This document shows positions 1 through 8,727 of a stretch of DNA of 40,367 nucleotides, piece after piece. The notes below the pieces were generated by a model, which saw only the letters and a program-made list of their open reading frames with translations, was not told the origin of the DNA and ran no database searches. The stretch spans positions 1 through 40,367 of IMG/VR virus record IMGVR_UViG_3300034072_001401; one strand, given 5' to 3'. Source of the stretch: a virus. The position numbers were made by a program, and so were the translations under genes. Position 1 is the first letter of the stretch, and every line of letters begins with the position of its first letter.

Positions 1-99
1 GGCTCGGGCCGAACCACTGGATGAACTGGCTATCGACGCCGAACCCGGCCCCGATCACCAGCATGTTCGTGCCGTTGTCCATCACGACCTTGCCGTTTT
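1..99. repeat. Left copy of 99-bp terminal direct repeat (circular closure)
   Basis: Bases 1-99 are identical to 40269-40367. Both copies lie in the same reading frame of the tail-tip gene, and joining them restores one uninterrupted frame. A 99-base overlap is what a k-mer assembler leaves when it closes a circle, so this is most likely an assembly overlap rather than a physical terminal repeat. The unique circular length is about 40,268 bp. Confidence 0.93.
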
Positions 100-3000
100 G
101 CAGGCGCAGGCCATCGGCATCGGCATCGAGGAAGGCGGTGCCGGTGTCGGGATCGACCACCGAGAAGTTATCGACCACGAAGGTCGCGTCGATATCCTCG
201 GACGTGCCGTTCAGGACGAAGCCACCGACCCGGCCATTGACATCAACCTTCGCACCCCAGCGCGCCTTGAGGCCGTCGATGCTTTCGCCGAAGGTGATCA
301 GCGTTGCGCTCTGTTCGCCAACCGTGGTGTTGAGCGTGCTGATCTGCCCAGCCAGCGCACCATCCGCACTCGCCCGCGCAATAGCCTCATTGCTGATCGA
401 GGCGGTCAGCGTGGTGACAGCGCCGCTCAGCGCATCTGCGTTGGCCTCGTCACCAGCGATGCGCGCGTCTTCCTCGTCGTCGATGCGGCCAATGGCATTC
501 GAGATGCCGCTTTCCAGCGTCGAAACCTGCCCCGCCCGCGTCGTCGCCTCTGCCGCGATCGCGTTGGTGCGCGCCGTTGCCTCCGCGCTCAGCGCCCCGG
601 TGAAGCTGGCATTCAGACTGGTGATCGTCGAGGCGAGCGATTGATCCGCCGTGACGCGCGCGATGCTCTCCTCGACAATGCTGGCCTCGTTGCCAGCCAC
701 CCGCGCGACCAGCGCCAGAATGCGCGTCGAAAGCGCCTCGACCTCGCTCACGATCTGCGCGGTGATTTCCTGCCGCGCCCCCGCGACCGCGCCGTTCAGT
801 TCACGGCGGTTCTCGTCGTTCTTGAGTAGCGAGGCGAGCAGCAGGTCTGCCAGTTCCGATGCCTGCCCCTCGACGACGCGACCTGCGGTCACCTGCTGGG
901 CAAGGCCTGCGGCAAGAACGCCATCCCCGTCGACGCGCGCCTGTGCTTCATCCTCCACCGCTGCAGCCAGGTTCTCGAGTTCGGTGTCGAGAGAGGCTGA
1001 TAGCGTAGAAATCGACGAGGCCAGCGCAGCGTCGCCATCGATGCGCGCCTGGTTCGCGTTGTTGATGTTCGTCTGCAAAGTGCCAGTGGCAGTTGCGAGG
1101 CTGGCGCTCAGATCTGAAATGTCCGTGGCCAGTGCTGTGTCGGCATCTGTGCGCGCGCTCTGCTCGCTGGCGATCGCGGCATTCAGCGTCGATACGGCAC
1201 CCTCGCGTGCGCCTGTCTCAGCATCAAGTGCATCAGACAGCGCATCTAGGCTGGTCGTTGTGCTGACAGACAGTTGGGTAATCTGCGTCGCCAGCGCCGA
1301 ATCCGCAGATGCGCGAACGATACTCTCGGTCGCCAGCGAGGCCTCGGCAGCACCGACGCGGACCTGCAAGGCCAGTCGGAACGCTGCCTCAGCCGCATCG
1401 CCCTCGATGATGCGTGCGGTCAGTTCCTGCCGTGCCGCCGCAACCGCCGCGACCTGCTCGCGCCGTGTCTCGTCGCCGAGCAGCAGCGCGCGAAGATCAG
1501 CCTCGTCGTTGTCTTGCTGAGCCTTGTCGATCAGGCGGATGGCTGAGACGGCACTGACAATCGAGGCGCTGTCGCCGATCGCGGTCAGGATCGTCTCGGC
1601 ATTGGTGACGCGGGTGGCCAGCAGGTCAAACGTGGTGGTGTCGACCTTGGTGGTGATCGTTCCCTCGAGCGCGTCGATCGCCTCCTCGGCAGTCGTCACC
1701 CGGCCCTGCACAAGGCTCAGCTCGGTGACGGTCGCAAGCGTCGTTACCGTGGCGTTCAAGCCGTCGATATCGACCTCTGCCGCGCCCAGGCGCAGGAAGA
1801 TATCGGTGAGCTCGGCGATCTGGCTGGGATCGAAAGCTGCCAGCGCGATCTGCTCGATCACAAAACTGTTCGTCGCGCGCAGGTTGATGTTCGCCTCAGC
1901 AGCGTTCAGCCGGATCTCGGCCGTGCTCAGCCGCTCGCGCGTCTGCTCAACCGCATGGATGCGGATTTGCCCGGTCGCGGCATCCTCATAGAAGCCGGCA
2001 TCGCGGAAGGTCTCGCGGGTCGAGGATGCCTCGTCGAGCGCCGTCGCCAGCGCGCGGCCCAGCTGGTCGATGTCATCCTCGGCGCGGCGCATGGCCGCCT
2101 CGCTGACCGCACCGATGTCGGGCAACGTGATTTGGCCAAGCTCGACAGGCGGCACATCGGGCAGCGGGCGATATTGCAGCCGCCCCGCCGCGGTCAGCTC
2201 CATCTCGCTGTTCAGCAGTTCGCCCGGGTCGCGCAGGTTGCCTGCACCATCCTTGATGTTCCCGGGCTGACCGCTGCCCGGCACCGGGATAACCGCGCCC
2301 TCGGTCGCGCCCGGCTCGGCGGGCTGCAGATTCTCGACAGGCGTGCCGTCGTCATATTCGACATCGACCGCGCGCGGGGTGATCGCGCCGGCTTTCACCA
2401 GGTCGCGATCTTCCTGAGTCTGCGTCAGGATAGGCGACGGCGGCGGGTTGGCCACCTTGCCCAGCGCAAAGTCGTGCTTGGCGGGCGTCTCGCTCTTGAC
2501 CACCAGCTTGACGGCCAGCGTCTGCGGATCGATGTCGCGCGAGATAATCACCGCCTGGCCTTCATAGCCAAGCAGCGAGGAGTTGATGGTGATCGTCTCG
2601 CCGGGCTTGTAGAACCGCCACGCCGCCTTGCACTTGAGCTCGATCGGCCCGATCTCGCGGCTGTCCACCAGCGCATAGCAGGCGAGCTCACCGGCCTGGC
2701 CCGCGTCCTTCACCAGGTTCAGCGCCCATGTCTGCGTCAGCGGCTGCTGGTCTTCGGCGCGATAGGTCGAACCGATGATCTCGTCGGCGGTGATCTGTTC
2801 CCAGTTGTGCGCAGGCGAGATGTATTGCGGGCGAACGCCGTTCATCCGCTCCCGAATCGTCTGCACAGCGGTGGCGTTGCCGCCTTCCTCGAGCAGGTCA
2901 TCATCGGTGAGCGTGGCGAGCGGCACGCGCGGGCGATGCCAGTCGAACGACAGCAGGGCCCCTGCCTGCAGCCAGCGGCCACCACCCGCAGCGCAGATGT

Positions 3001-3952
3001 CGTCCAGGTTCTGCAGGCGCTGCTGGCGCACATCGGCACCGCGACCGCCCTCATAGATCGTGCCGTGAATGGTCCATTCGACGGTATCGCAGTCGTTCGC
3101 CCAGTCGACGATCGCCGCCCAGTCGATCGCATCGGCGCTGAGGCCAAGTCCGAATATCCGGACCCCGTTCTCATAGCGGCCAAAGGCATAGGTGCCCGCA
3201 TGCAGGGCAGGGCTGGCCGAATAGACATAGGTCGATTCGACACCGAGACGACACGAACCCGAGCCGCCCGGATAGGTGCTGTCGAGCCGCGGATCATAGA
3301 CCTTTTCGCCGCGCCAGATCGCGCCATGCAGCGGAGTGCCCGATGCAAAGACCTTGCCGTCCTTGTCGAACTTGTAGTTCGAGCCGATCGCTGCGCAGCC
3401 AGACAGCTTGTGCGCCGATGACCAGCCCGGCGCGGCACCGAATGGCGGGGTGAGCGCTCCGCTCTCGGGACGGGCCCCCAGCTGGCTGACGCTGCTGTAA
3501 AAGCCGCTGTAATAACCGCCAGCCGCAGCGAAATCGAACTGCTCTTCGACCAGCGCCTCGACAGGGCCGACGCCCGAAAAGACCTTCACCTCCCAAAGGA
3601 AGGGGTTCGGCACCTTCTTCAGCGTCGCGCCATAGCCAACGCGGTGCCGAAGCACGCCTGCGCTGTAGCTTTCGCCGATCATGTACGGACGCGGCGGCTC
3701 CGCGTCGATTACCACACGCGTCGTCGAGCCACGCGCAACCGGCTTGGGCGCCGTTATCTGGGCGCCCACCGACGCGACGCCGGCAGCCACGCCTGCATAG
3801 GCGGCGATCGAAGCCGTCACCGTTCCCAGTGTGACAGCCGCGCCGGCTGCTGTGGTTCCGATAACTGCGCCACCGGCGACGGCACCAACGCCTGTCGCAA
3901 TAAGCGCTACACCTGCGGCGATGGTGGCGATGGTGCGAAGCGTCTTGCTCAC
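1..3952 (-). CDS. Central tail-tip / host-specificity protein (J-like), N-terminal part
   Basis: This is the N-terminal ~1317 codons of a 1498-residue protein; the rest is at 39724-40268. The start is GTG at 3952, overlapping the upstream TGA by four bases. With this start the joined length is 4497 nt, exactly 1499 codons including TAA. The first ~60 residues are hydrophobic and rich in Ala, Gly and Val. A lambda J / GTA gp15-like tail-tip region follows. Residues from about 640 to 1240 are low-complexity and coiled-coil-like, with repeated Ala-Asp-x-x-Leu-Ala and Ile-x-x-Leu steps, and contain two copies of a longer module. Near the window edge a DUF1983-like segment (GLKARWGAKVDVNGRVGGF) matches the region common in J proteins. 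It is last in the tail-tip order (Dit-like, hub-like, NlpC/P60-like, J), as in GTAs. It probably forms the receptor-contacting tip. The break at position 1 is artificial. Confidence 0.88.
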   Translation of the reverse strand, partial: MSKTLRTIATIAAGVALIATGVGAVAGGAVIGTTAAGAAVTLGTVTASIAAYAGVAAGVASVGAQITAPKPVARGSTTRVVIDAEPPRPYMIGESYSAGVLRHRVGYGATLKKVPNPFLWEVKVFSGVGPVEALVEEQFDFAAAGGYYSGFYSSVSQLGARPESGALTPPFGAAPGWSSAHKLSGCAAIGSNYKFDKDGKVFASGTPLHGAIWRGEKVYDPRLDSTYPGGSGSCRLGVESTYVYSASPALHAGTYAFGRYENGVRIFGLGLSADAIDWAAIVDWANDCDTVEWTIHGTIYEGGRGADVRQQRLQNLDDICAAGGGRWLQAGALLSFDWHRPRVPLATLTDDDLLEEGGNATAVQTIRERMNGVRPQYISPAHNWEQITADEIIGSTYRAEDQQPLTQTWALNLVKDAGQAGELACYALVDSREIGPIELKCKAAWRFYKPGETITINSSLLGYEGQAVIISRDIDPQTLAVKLVVKSETPAKHDFALGKVANPPPSPILTQTQEDRDLVKAGAITPRAVDVEYDDGTPVENLQPAEPGATEGAVIPVPGSGQPGNIKDGAGNLRDPGELLNSEMELTAAGRLQYRPLPDVPPVELGQITLPDIGAVSEAAMRRAEDDIDQLGRALATALDEASSTRETFRDAGFYEDAATGQIRIHAVEQTRERLSTAEIRLNAAEANINLRATNSFVIEQIALAAFDPSQIAELTDIFLRLGAAEVDIDGLNATVTTLATVTELSLVQGRVTTAEEAIDALEGTITTKVDTTTFDLLATRVTNAETILTAIGDSASIVSAVSAIRLIDKAQQDNDEADLRALLLGDETRREQVAAVAAARQELTARIIEGDAAEAAFRLALQVRVGAAEASLATESIVRASADSALATQITQLSVSTTTSLDALSDALDAETGAREGAVSTLNAAIASEQSARTDADTALATDISDLSASLATATGTLQTNINNANQARIDGDAALASSISTLSASLDTELENLAAAVEDEAQARVDGDGVLAAGLAQQVTAGRVVEGQASELADLLLASLLKNDENRRELNGAVAGARQEITAQIVSEVEALSTRILALVARVAGNEASIVEESIARVTADQSLASTITSLNASFTGALSAEATARTNAIAAEATTRAGQVSTLESGISNAIGRIDDEEDARIAGDEANADALSGAVTTLTASISNEAIARASADGALAGQISTLNTTVGEQSATLITFGESIDGLKARWGAKVDVNGRVGGFVLNGTSEDIDATFVVDNFSVVDPDTGTAFLDADADGLRLQNGKVVMDNGTNMLVIGAGFGVDSQFIQWFGPS

Positions 3953-4365
3953 AGCCGCCAGGCCCCCGTGGCAGCACCAACATTCACTTCCAGAATGGTG
4001 CAGCCGGGCACATCTTCGTGCCAGCCCAGGAATTTGACCTTGTCGCCCTTCACCACCAGCGCATGCCAGCCATCGTCACCCGGCAGCGCCATGATGTCGC
4101 CGACACGGGCAAAGGCAGGCGGGATGCGCTCGAACTTGCTGTCTAGCAGGTCGGGCAGCGTCTCGAATCCGGTTTCCAGCAGCGCCTTTTTCGCTGACAG
4201 CGCCGTGCGGAAGCGCGGAACGGTCGGCAGCTTGTGCCCCATCTGCGCGGCGTGAAAGCGCACCAGGTGGATGCAGGTCGCCGCCTTCGACCAGTCGAAC
4301 GGTTTGCCCTCGAACCGCCTTTGCGTCGCGATGACGGCGGCGCGGCGCTGCTCGATCTCGCTCAT
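3949..4365 (-). CDS. NlpC/P60-like (DUF6950-type) tail peptidase
   Basis: 138 residues. The segment FDWSKAATCIHLV has the shape of the NlpC/P60 and DUF6950 active-site helix, with candidate nucleophile Cys31 where family members usually read Asp-Cys. His101 in GWHALVV is the likely general base. GTAs and many siphoviruses place such a cell-wall peptidase directly before the J-like tip gene, as here. It may open peptidoglycan locally during DNA entry or process the tip. ATG at 4365 overlaps the upstream TGA (ATGA). The Asp-to-Thr change before the Cys is slightly unusual, so activity should not be assumed. Confidence 0.75.
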   Translation of the reverse strand: MSEIEQRRAAVIATQRRFEGKPFDWSKAATCIHLVRFHAAQMGHKLPTVPRFRTALSAKKALLETGFETLPDLLDSKFERIPPAFARVGDIMALPGDDGWHALVVKGDKVKFLGWHEDVPGCTILEVNVGAATGAWRL

Positions 4366-4967
4366 CGGAAATTGACCCCGAAATTGTCGCCGAAGCTGCC
4401 GCCGCTGCCGCCACCGCCAAAATAGACGGTGCTGCGCGGTGGGGACTCGACGCCCCAGGCAATCGGAATGGAAAGACCACTGGCGTTGTCGTGCCCCAGC
4501 TCGCCGGGGTAGAGCGCCTTGTGAAACGAAATGGACAGGCCGTTGCCGGTATCCTTGAAGAACATGGCTTCAAGTTCCGGCACGGCCGTGATCTGCAAGC
4601 TGAGCTGACGATAGGCAAAGCTGGTCTGCGGCTGATCGACAAACCCTATGAACCGCAGTTCTGGCGTGCCGACGATCTCACCCGTGCGGGTATCGTATTC
4701 GGCCAGCCACAGACGCACGCGGCTTTTCTGGATCGCGCCGGATGAGAGGGCCGACACCGCAGCAACGCTGGGTGGGGCAAAGGTCAGGTCCAGCGCCGGG
4801 ATCTCATCACCGATGCCTTCCGCGATCGTATCGACGGCCGCCAAAGAACCGATGACCTCGTCATAGGCGGTGTAAAGCTCACCCTCGAAAAGCGTCGTGC
4901 CGCCATCGGTCAACCGCACCGTGTGGCCAGGCAGGTCGATCCTGAGCAGGCCAGTGATACCGACCAT
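4362..4967 (-). CDS. Tail hub / baseplate-like protein (GTA gp13-like position)
   Basis: 201 residues. It opens with ITGLLRIDLPGHTVRLTDGG and contains FIGFVDQPQTSFAYRQLSLQI, a beta-rich pattern like DUF2163-type hub proteins of GTA tail tips. It ends in a Gly-rich tail (YFGGGGSGGSFGDNFGVNF). The assignment rests mostly on its place between the Dit-like protein and the NlpC/P60-like protein. GAGGAGG lies just upstream, and its ATG overlaps the preceding TGA by one base (TGATG). Inference: it forms the hub connecting the distal tail ring to the tip. Confidence 0.6.
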   Translation of the reverse strand: MVGITGLLRIDLPGHTVRLTDGGTTLFEGELYTAYDEVIGSLAAVDTIAEGIGDEIPALDLTFAPPSVAAVSALSSGAIQKSRVRLWLAEYDTRTGEIVGTPELRFIGFVDQPQTSFAYRQLSLQITAVPELEAMFFKDTGNGLSISFHKALYPGELGHDNASGLSIPIAWGVESPPRSTVYFGGGGSGGSFGDNFGVNFR

Positions 4968-5548
4968 CAGCGCACCTCCTCGATCGTGAACTCGATCGGG
5001 ATGTTGCGTTCATTGGAGAGTTGCCACTGCCAGGCGTCACCCTCCACGATGCCCTCGACCATCGGCTGCGCCAGATTGACGACAGCGTTATCGGGAAAGG
5101 AATCCCGCAGTAGCTCATTAAGCTCGATCTGCAGCTGGCCTGAGCCGTTCGCAGTGCCGCCGATGCCGACGCTGTGCAGATAGTGCCGGCCATCCTTGAC
5201 CAGCGAGAGCCAGAAGCCCTCGCTGCAGACATAGCCAGGTGTTAGACCATCGATATTGATGATGCGTCCCGTCGTCACTGCACCGTTCAGCAGGGGAGTG
5301 CCTGGCGTTCCCTGGCTTTTCAGCAGCGGATATTTGACGCGAAGGCCAGCCTGCTTGCCGGCGATGAGCCGCGCGACCATGATGTCGCCCTGCGCTGGCG
5401 GATAGGGGCCGAAGGTGAACGCGATCTTGTACCGTGATCCCTTGCGGTCGATCCGGCCCAAGGACTGAACACCCCGCTGAGTGAAGCCGGCGTCCAGAAA
5501 AACAGGGCTAGCGCTTCTGGGGCTGACAAAGCTGGGGAGCTCGATCAT
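4967..5548 (-). CDS. Distal-tail-like protein (first gene after tape measure)
   Basis: 193 residues with many beta-type stretches and no recognisable enzyme motif. In GTAs and related siphoviruses the gene after the tape measure encodes the distal tail (Dit) protein, often DUF2460 type. The N-terminus (MIELPSFVSPRSASPVFLDAGF) and C-terminus (ERNIPIEFTIEEVR) fit a beta-sandwich ring protein, but I cannot place it in a family with certainty. ATG at 5548 overlaps the tape-measure TGA (ATGA), so the two are translationally coupled. Confidence 0.6.
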   Translation of the reverse strand: MIELPSFVSPRSASPVFLDAGFTQRGVQSLGRIDRKGSRYKIAFTFGPYPPAQGDIMVARLIAGKQAGLRVKYPLLKSQGTPGTPLLNGAVTTGRIINIDGLTPGYVCSEGFWLSLVKDGRHYLHSVGIGGTANGSGQLQIELNELLRDSFPDNAVVNLAQPMVEGIVEGDAWQWQLSNERNIPIEFTIEEVR

Positions 5549-7656
5549 CCGCGCACCCGCCTGCGCGACGCGCGCGCATTCAGCGCCATGGCCTGAGATG
5601 CGCCTGCACTGGCAACAGCAGGGGCGGTTCCGGCAATGCGGCCATCGACAAACGCCATCAGATTGCCGGTGCGGGGATCGATGCCAACGGTGATATGCGC
5701 CGAACCACCGCCGCCACCCCCCAGCTGGCTGTTGGGGATGATGCGGCCGACACGATCCGGCGTGAAGATTTCCGGCCCCCTTTCCCCGACCAGATATGAT
5801 GCAGCCGTCCGAACAGGGCCGCCAAGTGCACGGGCACCATCGATCGGCCTGTTGATATTGGTCTGAATCTTCTTGCCAAAGGCACCGATGCTGCCGAGCT
5901 GCAGGCCAAGACCGATGACCGATTCCAGGATACCAAGAAAGCCCCCGCTCCTGATCGAGTTCGCGAGCTGGTTGAACGACGCAACCGTCTTGTCGGCCAT
6001 GTCCCGGAAGGACTCGACAACACGAACGGCGGTGACATCTGCCTTCTTGGCGACACCATCCATGGCGCCGGAAAGATCCTTGAAGCCGTCGCGGAACAGT
6101 TGCGGGATTTCGTCACCCGATGCTGCTTGAACCTGAATGGTATCCGGGCTGTTTCGCTCCAGCTGCAGCATTGCGTCGGCATGCTCACGGCGCAGGCGGC
6201 GCATCGCCTCGGTGAACTGGTCGGCGCTGATCTCGCCGCGCTTCAGCGCATCCTGAAGAGCTGAGACATCCGCGTTGAATTCCAGCTGGGCGCGGCTTTC
6301 AGGGAACAGTCGGTCCAGGATACCGCCAACCCGCGTGGCCATATCCTCGAACGCCTTGCTCGCGCGTTCGGTCGCTGTTGCGGCAGGCTTGACCATGACG
6401 GCCTCAAGGCGCGCCATGTGATGAGCGATGCCATCGACCATGTCGGGCACATAGCTGTTGAACACGACCGCATCGGCCATGTCGTAGAAGTAGCCCTTGA
6501 CCCTATCGATCCCGGCCTTGACCGTGTCCCAGACGGCGTTCAGCTTGTCGACCACCCAGGTCTTGACCGCAGTGTACAGCCTGCGCAGGATCGGCTCGAT
6601 CTTGTCCCAGTTCTTCCAGACCATATAGGCGGCCGTGACGGCGGTCACGATCAGCCCGATGGGCCCCAGCATGAACCGGACGGCGACACCGGCGGCTGTG
6701 AACAGGGCAGGCAACGCCTTCAGCACGAAACCCAGCTTGCCGAACAAGGGAAGGATGCTGCCAACTGCCGACACCACGGCGCCAACACCGAATGCGACAG
6801 GCCCGATAGCCGCGGCGACTGCGGCAAAGCCCACAACGGCAGTCTGCATTTCCGGGGAAAGAGTGAGAAAGGCGTCGAGGATCTTGTCGACGACAGGTAC
6901 AAGCCGCTCTCCCATCACGAGCACCAGCTCGCCGATGCGCTCCTGCACCTCGCGCCACTTGTCGATCTGATCACTGCCTGGTGCCGCATCGCGCGCGGCC
7001 TTTCCAGCGCCACCGAACTGCTTTTCCAGCTCACCCAGCATGATGGCTTGCGCGCCAGCCACATTCCCGGCTTCAACCATGCTCTTGATCATGGCCTTTT
7101 GATCAGCGCTGAACTGGATGCCAGCCCGGCTGAGGGCAGCAATACCCTTCACCGGGTCGTTCAGCGCCTTGCCGATCATCAGGGTGGAAGACTGAAGATC
7201 CGTACCCATCCGGGTAGAAAGGTCGACAGCCGCCTGCTGTGCACGATCAAACGCCTCGCCCGACACATTGCCGAATGTCAGCATGTTCGCGGTGACCTTG
7301 CGCAGGATATCGTCATCGTCGAACGTCGAGAGCTTCTGCAGCGCCGCCGCCTGTTCCTGCAATTGCGGCAAGGTGCGACCGGCGGCATCGCCCATGGATG
7401 CCAGTGCGGCCTCGACCTGTGCCAGCGCTTCGCGACTCTCGATCGCTGCCTGCGCCGAAGTTGCGCCCAGGGCGACCAGCGGCGCGGTTACGGCAAGCGA
7501 CATGCTCTGGCCAAAGTTCTGAAGACCCTCGCCGGCCTTCTGCATCTGTTTGCCGACCGAGCTCAGCTTGCGCTGGGCGAGATCGAGCCCCTTTTCGAAT
7601 GCAGCGCTGTTCAGGCCGAGATCGACGCGCAGCGCGCCGATTCTAGCTGCCCCCAT
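5545..7656 (-). CDS. Tail tape measure protein
   Basis: 703 residues. It has an N-terminal helical region with an AQRKLSSVGKQMQKAGEGLQNFG-type start typical of lambda/TP901-like tape measures. A central hydrophobic block lies at roughly 268-345, and alpha-helical stretches follow. The Gly-rich linker near the C-terminus (QLGGGGGGSAH) precedes a basic end (RASRRRVRG). By the usual ~0.15 nm per residue its length predicts a tail of about 105 nm. ATG at 7656 follows GGAGG at good spacing and lies inside the end of the frameshifted chaperone extension. The order tube, chaperone, tape measure, Dit is the standard siphovirus order. It sets tail length and helps eject DNA. Confidence 0.93.
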   Translation of the reverse strand: MGAARIGALRVDLGLNSAAFEKGLDLAQRKLSSVGKQMQKAGEGLQNFGQSMSLAVTAPLVALGATSAQAAIESREALAQVEAALASMGDAAGRTLPQLQEQAAALQKLSTFDDDDILRKVTANMLTFGNVSGEAFDRAQQAAVDLSTRMGTDLQSSTLMIGKALNDPVKGIAALSRAGIQFSADQKAMIKSMVEAGNVAGAQAIMLGELEKQFGGAGKAARDAAPGSDQIDKWREVQERIGELVLVMGERLVPVVDKILDAFLTLSPEMQTAVVGFAAVAAAIGPVAFGVGAVVSAVGSILPLFGKLGFVLKALPALFTAAGVAVRFMLGPIGLIVTAVTAAYMVWKNWDKIEPILRRLYTAVKTWVVDKLNAVWDTVKAGIDRVKGYFYDMADAVVFNSYVPDMVDGIAHHMARLEAVMVKPAATATERASKAFEDMATRVGGILDRLFPESRAQLEFNADVSALQDALKRGEISADQFTEAMRRLRREHADAMLQLERNSPDTIQVQAASGDEIPQLFRDGFKDLSGAMDGVAKKADVTAVRVVESFRDMADKTVASFNQLANSIRSGGFLGILESVIGLGLQLGSIGAFGKKIQTNINRPIDGARALGGPVRTAASYLVGERGPEIFTPDRVGRIIPNSQLGGGGGGSAHITVGIDPRTGNLMAFVDGRIAGTAPAVASAGASQAMALNARASRRRVRG

Positions 7657-7963
7657 CTTTGCCTCCGAACATGGATTTGAGCCTGCGTAGGTTAGCCACC
7701 AGCTCTTCAGGTGATTGCCGTGGCGGCGGTTTGTTCTTCCCGAGCAACTTCTTGAGCTCGGGCATCCTTTTCGTCCGCTGCAGCGCAGCCGTCAGCCAGG
7801 CCTGAGTGATGGCCAGGTCATGTGACTGCTCAGCTTTCCGGCTGCAGGCATCCAGGATGGCGATCGTGGTGCGCGGGGTCTGGTGCCAGAATCCGTCAGC
7901 AGACTGACCAGCGGCGCACCACTCGGCTAGGACTTCGACCCAGTCCCAGTTGCCTTCGCGGGA
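7643..7963 (-). CDS. -1 frameshift extension of tail assembly chaperone (GT-like)
   Basis: This open frame has no start of its own and sits in the -1 frame relative to the upstream chaperone. After the slip at AAACCCT it adds 106 residues, giving a 218-residue fusion that ends TAG at 7643, inside the tape-measure gene. The extension begins SREGNWDWVEVLAEWCA and contains GFWHQTPRTTIAILDA, close to the FWxxTPRE pattern of the Rcc01693-type protein beside GTA chaperones. It ends in a basic, Pro-containing helix region. Known biology: siphoviruses make G and GT chaperones in a fixed ratio by -1 slippage and both load the tape measure. The frame and heptamer are seen directly; use of the slip is inferred. 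Confidence 0.8.
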   Translation of the reverse strand, partial: SREGNWDWVEVLAEWCAAGQSADGFWHQTPRTTIAILDACSRKAEQSHDLAITQAWLTAALQRTKRMPELKKLLGKNKPPPRQSPEELVANLRRLKSMFGGKDGGS

Positions 7964-8298
7964 GGGTTTCCGGCGGCCTTTTCGCCACCCTCCGAAGCTT
8001 TCGGCATCGCTGCAGTGATCGCCCGCGTCATCGCGTCAATAGCATCCTGCTCGCCAGTGAGAATCCAGTCGCCACACTGACCAAGGTCGATATCGGGATG
8101 CTGGTTTTGCAGGCCAGCCCACATCAGCGCGCGCATCGATCCCAGGCTTGGATCGCCGCCCGAAAGCTCTTTCAGAACCGACAGAAACGAACGACCGCCA
8201 AGCTGGGTCTCGACTTCGACGAACGTGTCGTTGTTGTAGACCAGGCGATAGGTGGTGCCGCCAATACGGAACGACGCTGTCCCTTCAAGCCGAGCCAT
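7927..8298 (-). CDS. Tail assembly chaperone (GTA TAC / lambda G-like)
   Basis: 123 residues. The N-terminus (LEGTASFRIGGTTYRLVYNNDTFVEVE) reads like the GTA-type chaperone: short beta strands then helices with LGSMRALMWAGLQNQHPDI. The C-terminus is a low-complexity Lys/Ala/Gly/Ser tail, within which the slippery heptamer lies. ATG at 8298 is two bases from the tube-gene stop. It sits between tail tube and tape measure, the fixed place for this chaperone pair. It should coat the tape measure during tail assembly and be absent from the virion. Confidence 0.83.
   Translation of the reverse strand: MARLEGTASFRIGGTTYRLVYNNDTFVEVETQLGGRSFLSVLKELSGGDPSLGSMRALMWAGLQNQHPDIDLGQCGDWILTGEQDAIDAMTRAITAAMPKASEGGEKAAGNPPAKATGTGSKS
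7963..7969 (-). promoter_or_regulatory. Programmed -1 frameshift heptamer AAACCCT
   Basis: On the minus strand AAACCCT lies in phase as A_AAC_CCT over chaperone codons 110-112, the X_XXY_YYZ form needed for tandem -1 slippage. The -1 frame is open from here to 7643. The zero frame ends about 12 codons later at 7927. Confidence 0.7.
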
Positions 8299-8299
8299 A

Positions 8300-8710
8300 T
8301 CAGGTATCCGGCGCCTGGGTGGGCTTGCCCGTCGGCTTCAGCGTCAGCGTGGCGGTCTGCGCAGCATCGATCTCCAGATCGGCGGGGTCATAGTTGATGC
8401 CGAAAGCGCTGATCGTGAATTCTTCCGACCCGCTCGCCGCCTTGGCCGTCAGTGTCACCTCGACCGCGGTATCAGAATTGATCGCGGCGACGCAGGCATC
8501 ATCCGTGGCCGAACCCGCCGTGTACATCATGGTCACACTGAATTCGCCGGCGTCACGCAGCTCGCGGATGAACTGCCGATAGCGGTCAGGGCTGGCATGG
8601 GTGGTAACATCGATCACGCCGCCGGAGAGCGACGGGATGCCAATCGAGACGACTTCCGCAAGCGCGGTGCCGCCGACGCTGATGGTAGCGCCGAACCCAG
8701 AAACGGCCAT
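8300..8710 (-). CDS. Major tail tube protein
   Basis: 136 residues. It begins MAVSGFGATISVGG and contains SLSGGVIDVTTHASPDRYRQFI, typical of siphovirus tube proteins of the TP901-1/GTA type: beta-barrel, with a mid-protein Thr-His-x-Ser loop. It lies between the tail terminator (DUF3168) and the chaperone. GGAAATC lies upstream of the ATG. It is expected to polymerise into the tail tube around the tape measure. Confidence 0.82.
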   Translation of the reverse strand: MAVSGFGATISVGGTALAEVVSIGIPSLSGGVIDVTTHASPDRYRQFIRELRDAGEFSVTMMYTAGSATDDACVAAINSDTAVEVTLTAKAASGSEEFTISAFGINYDPADLEIDAAQTATLTLKPTGKPTQAPDT

Positions 8711-8727
8711 TTTCGATTTCCTTTGAT

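Noticed and set aside
21-3421. Several long forward open frames over the tail-tip gene
   Set aside because: They are antisense shadows of the GC-rich J-like gene, with Arg/Ser-rich low-complexity sequence and no fitting ribosome-binding sites.
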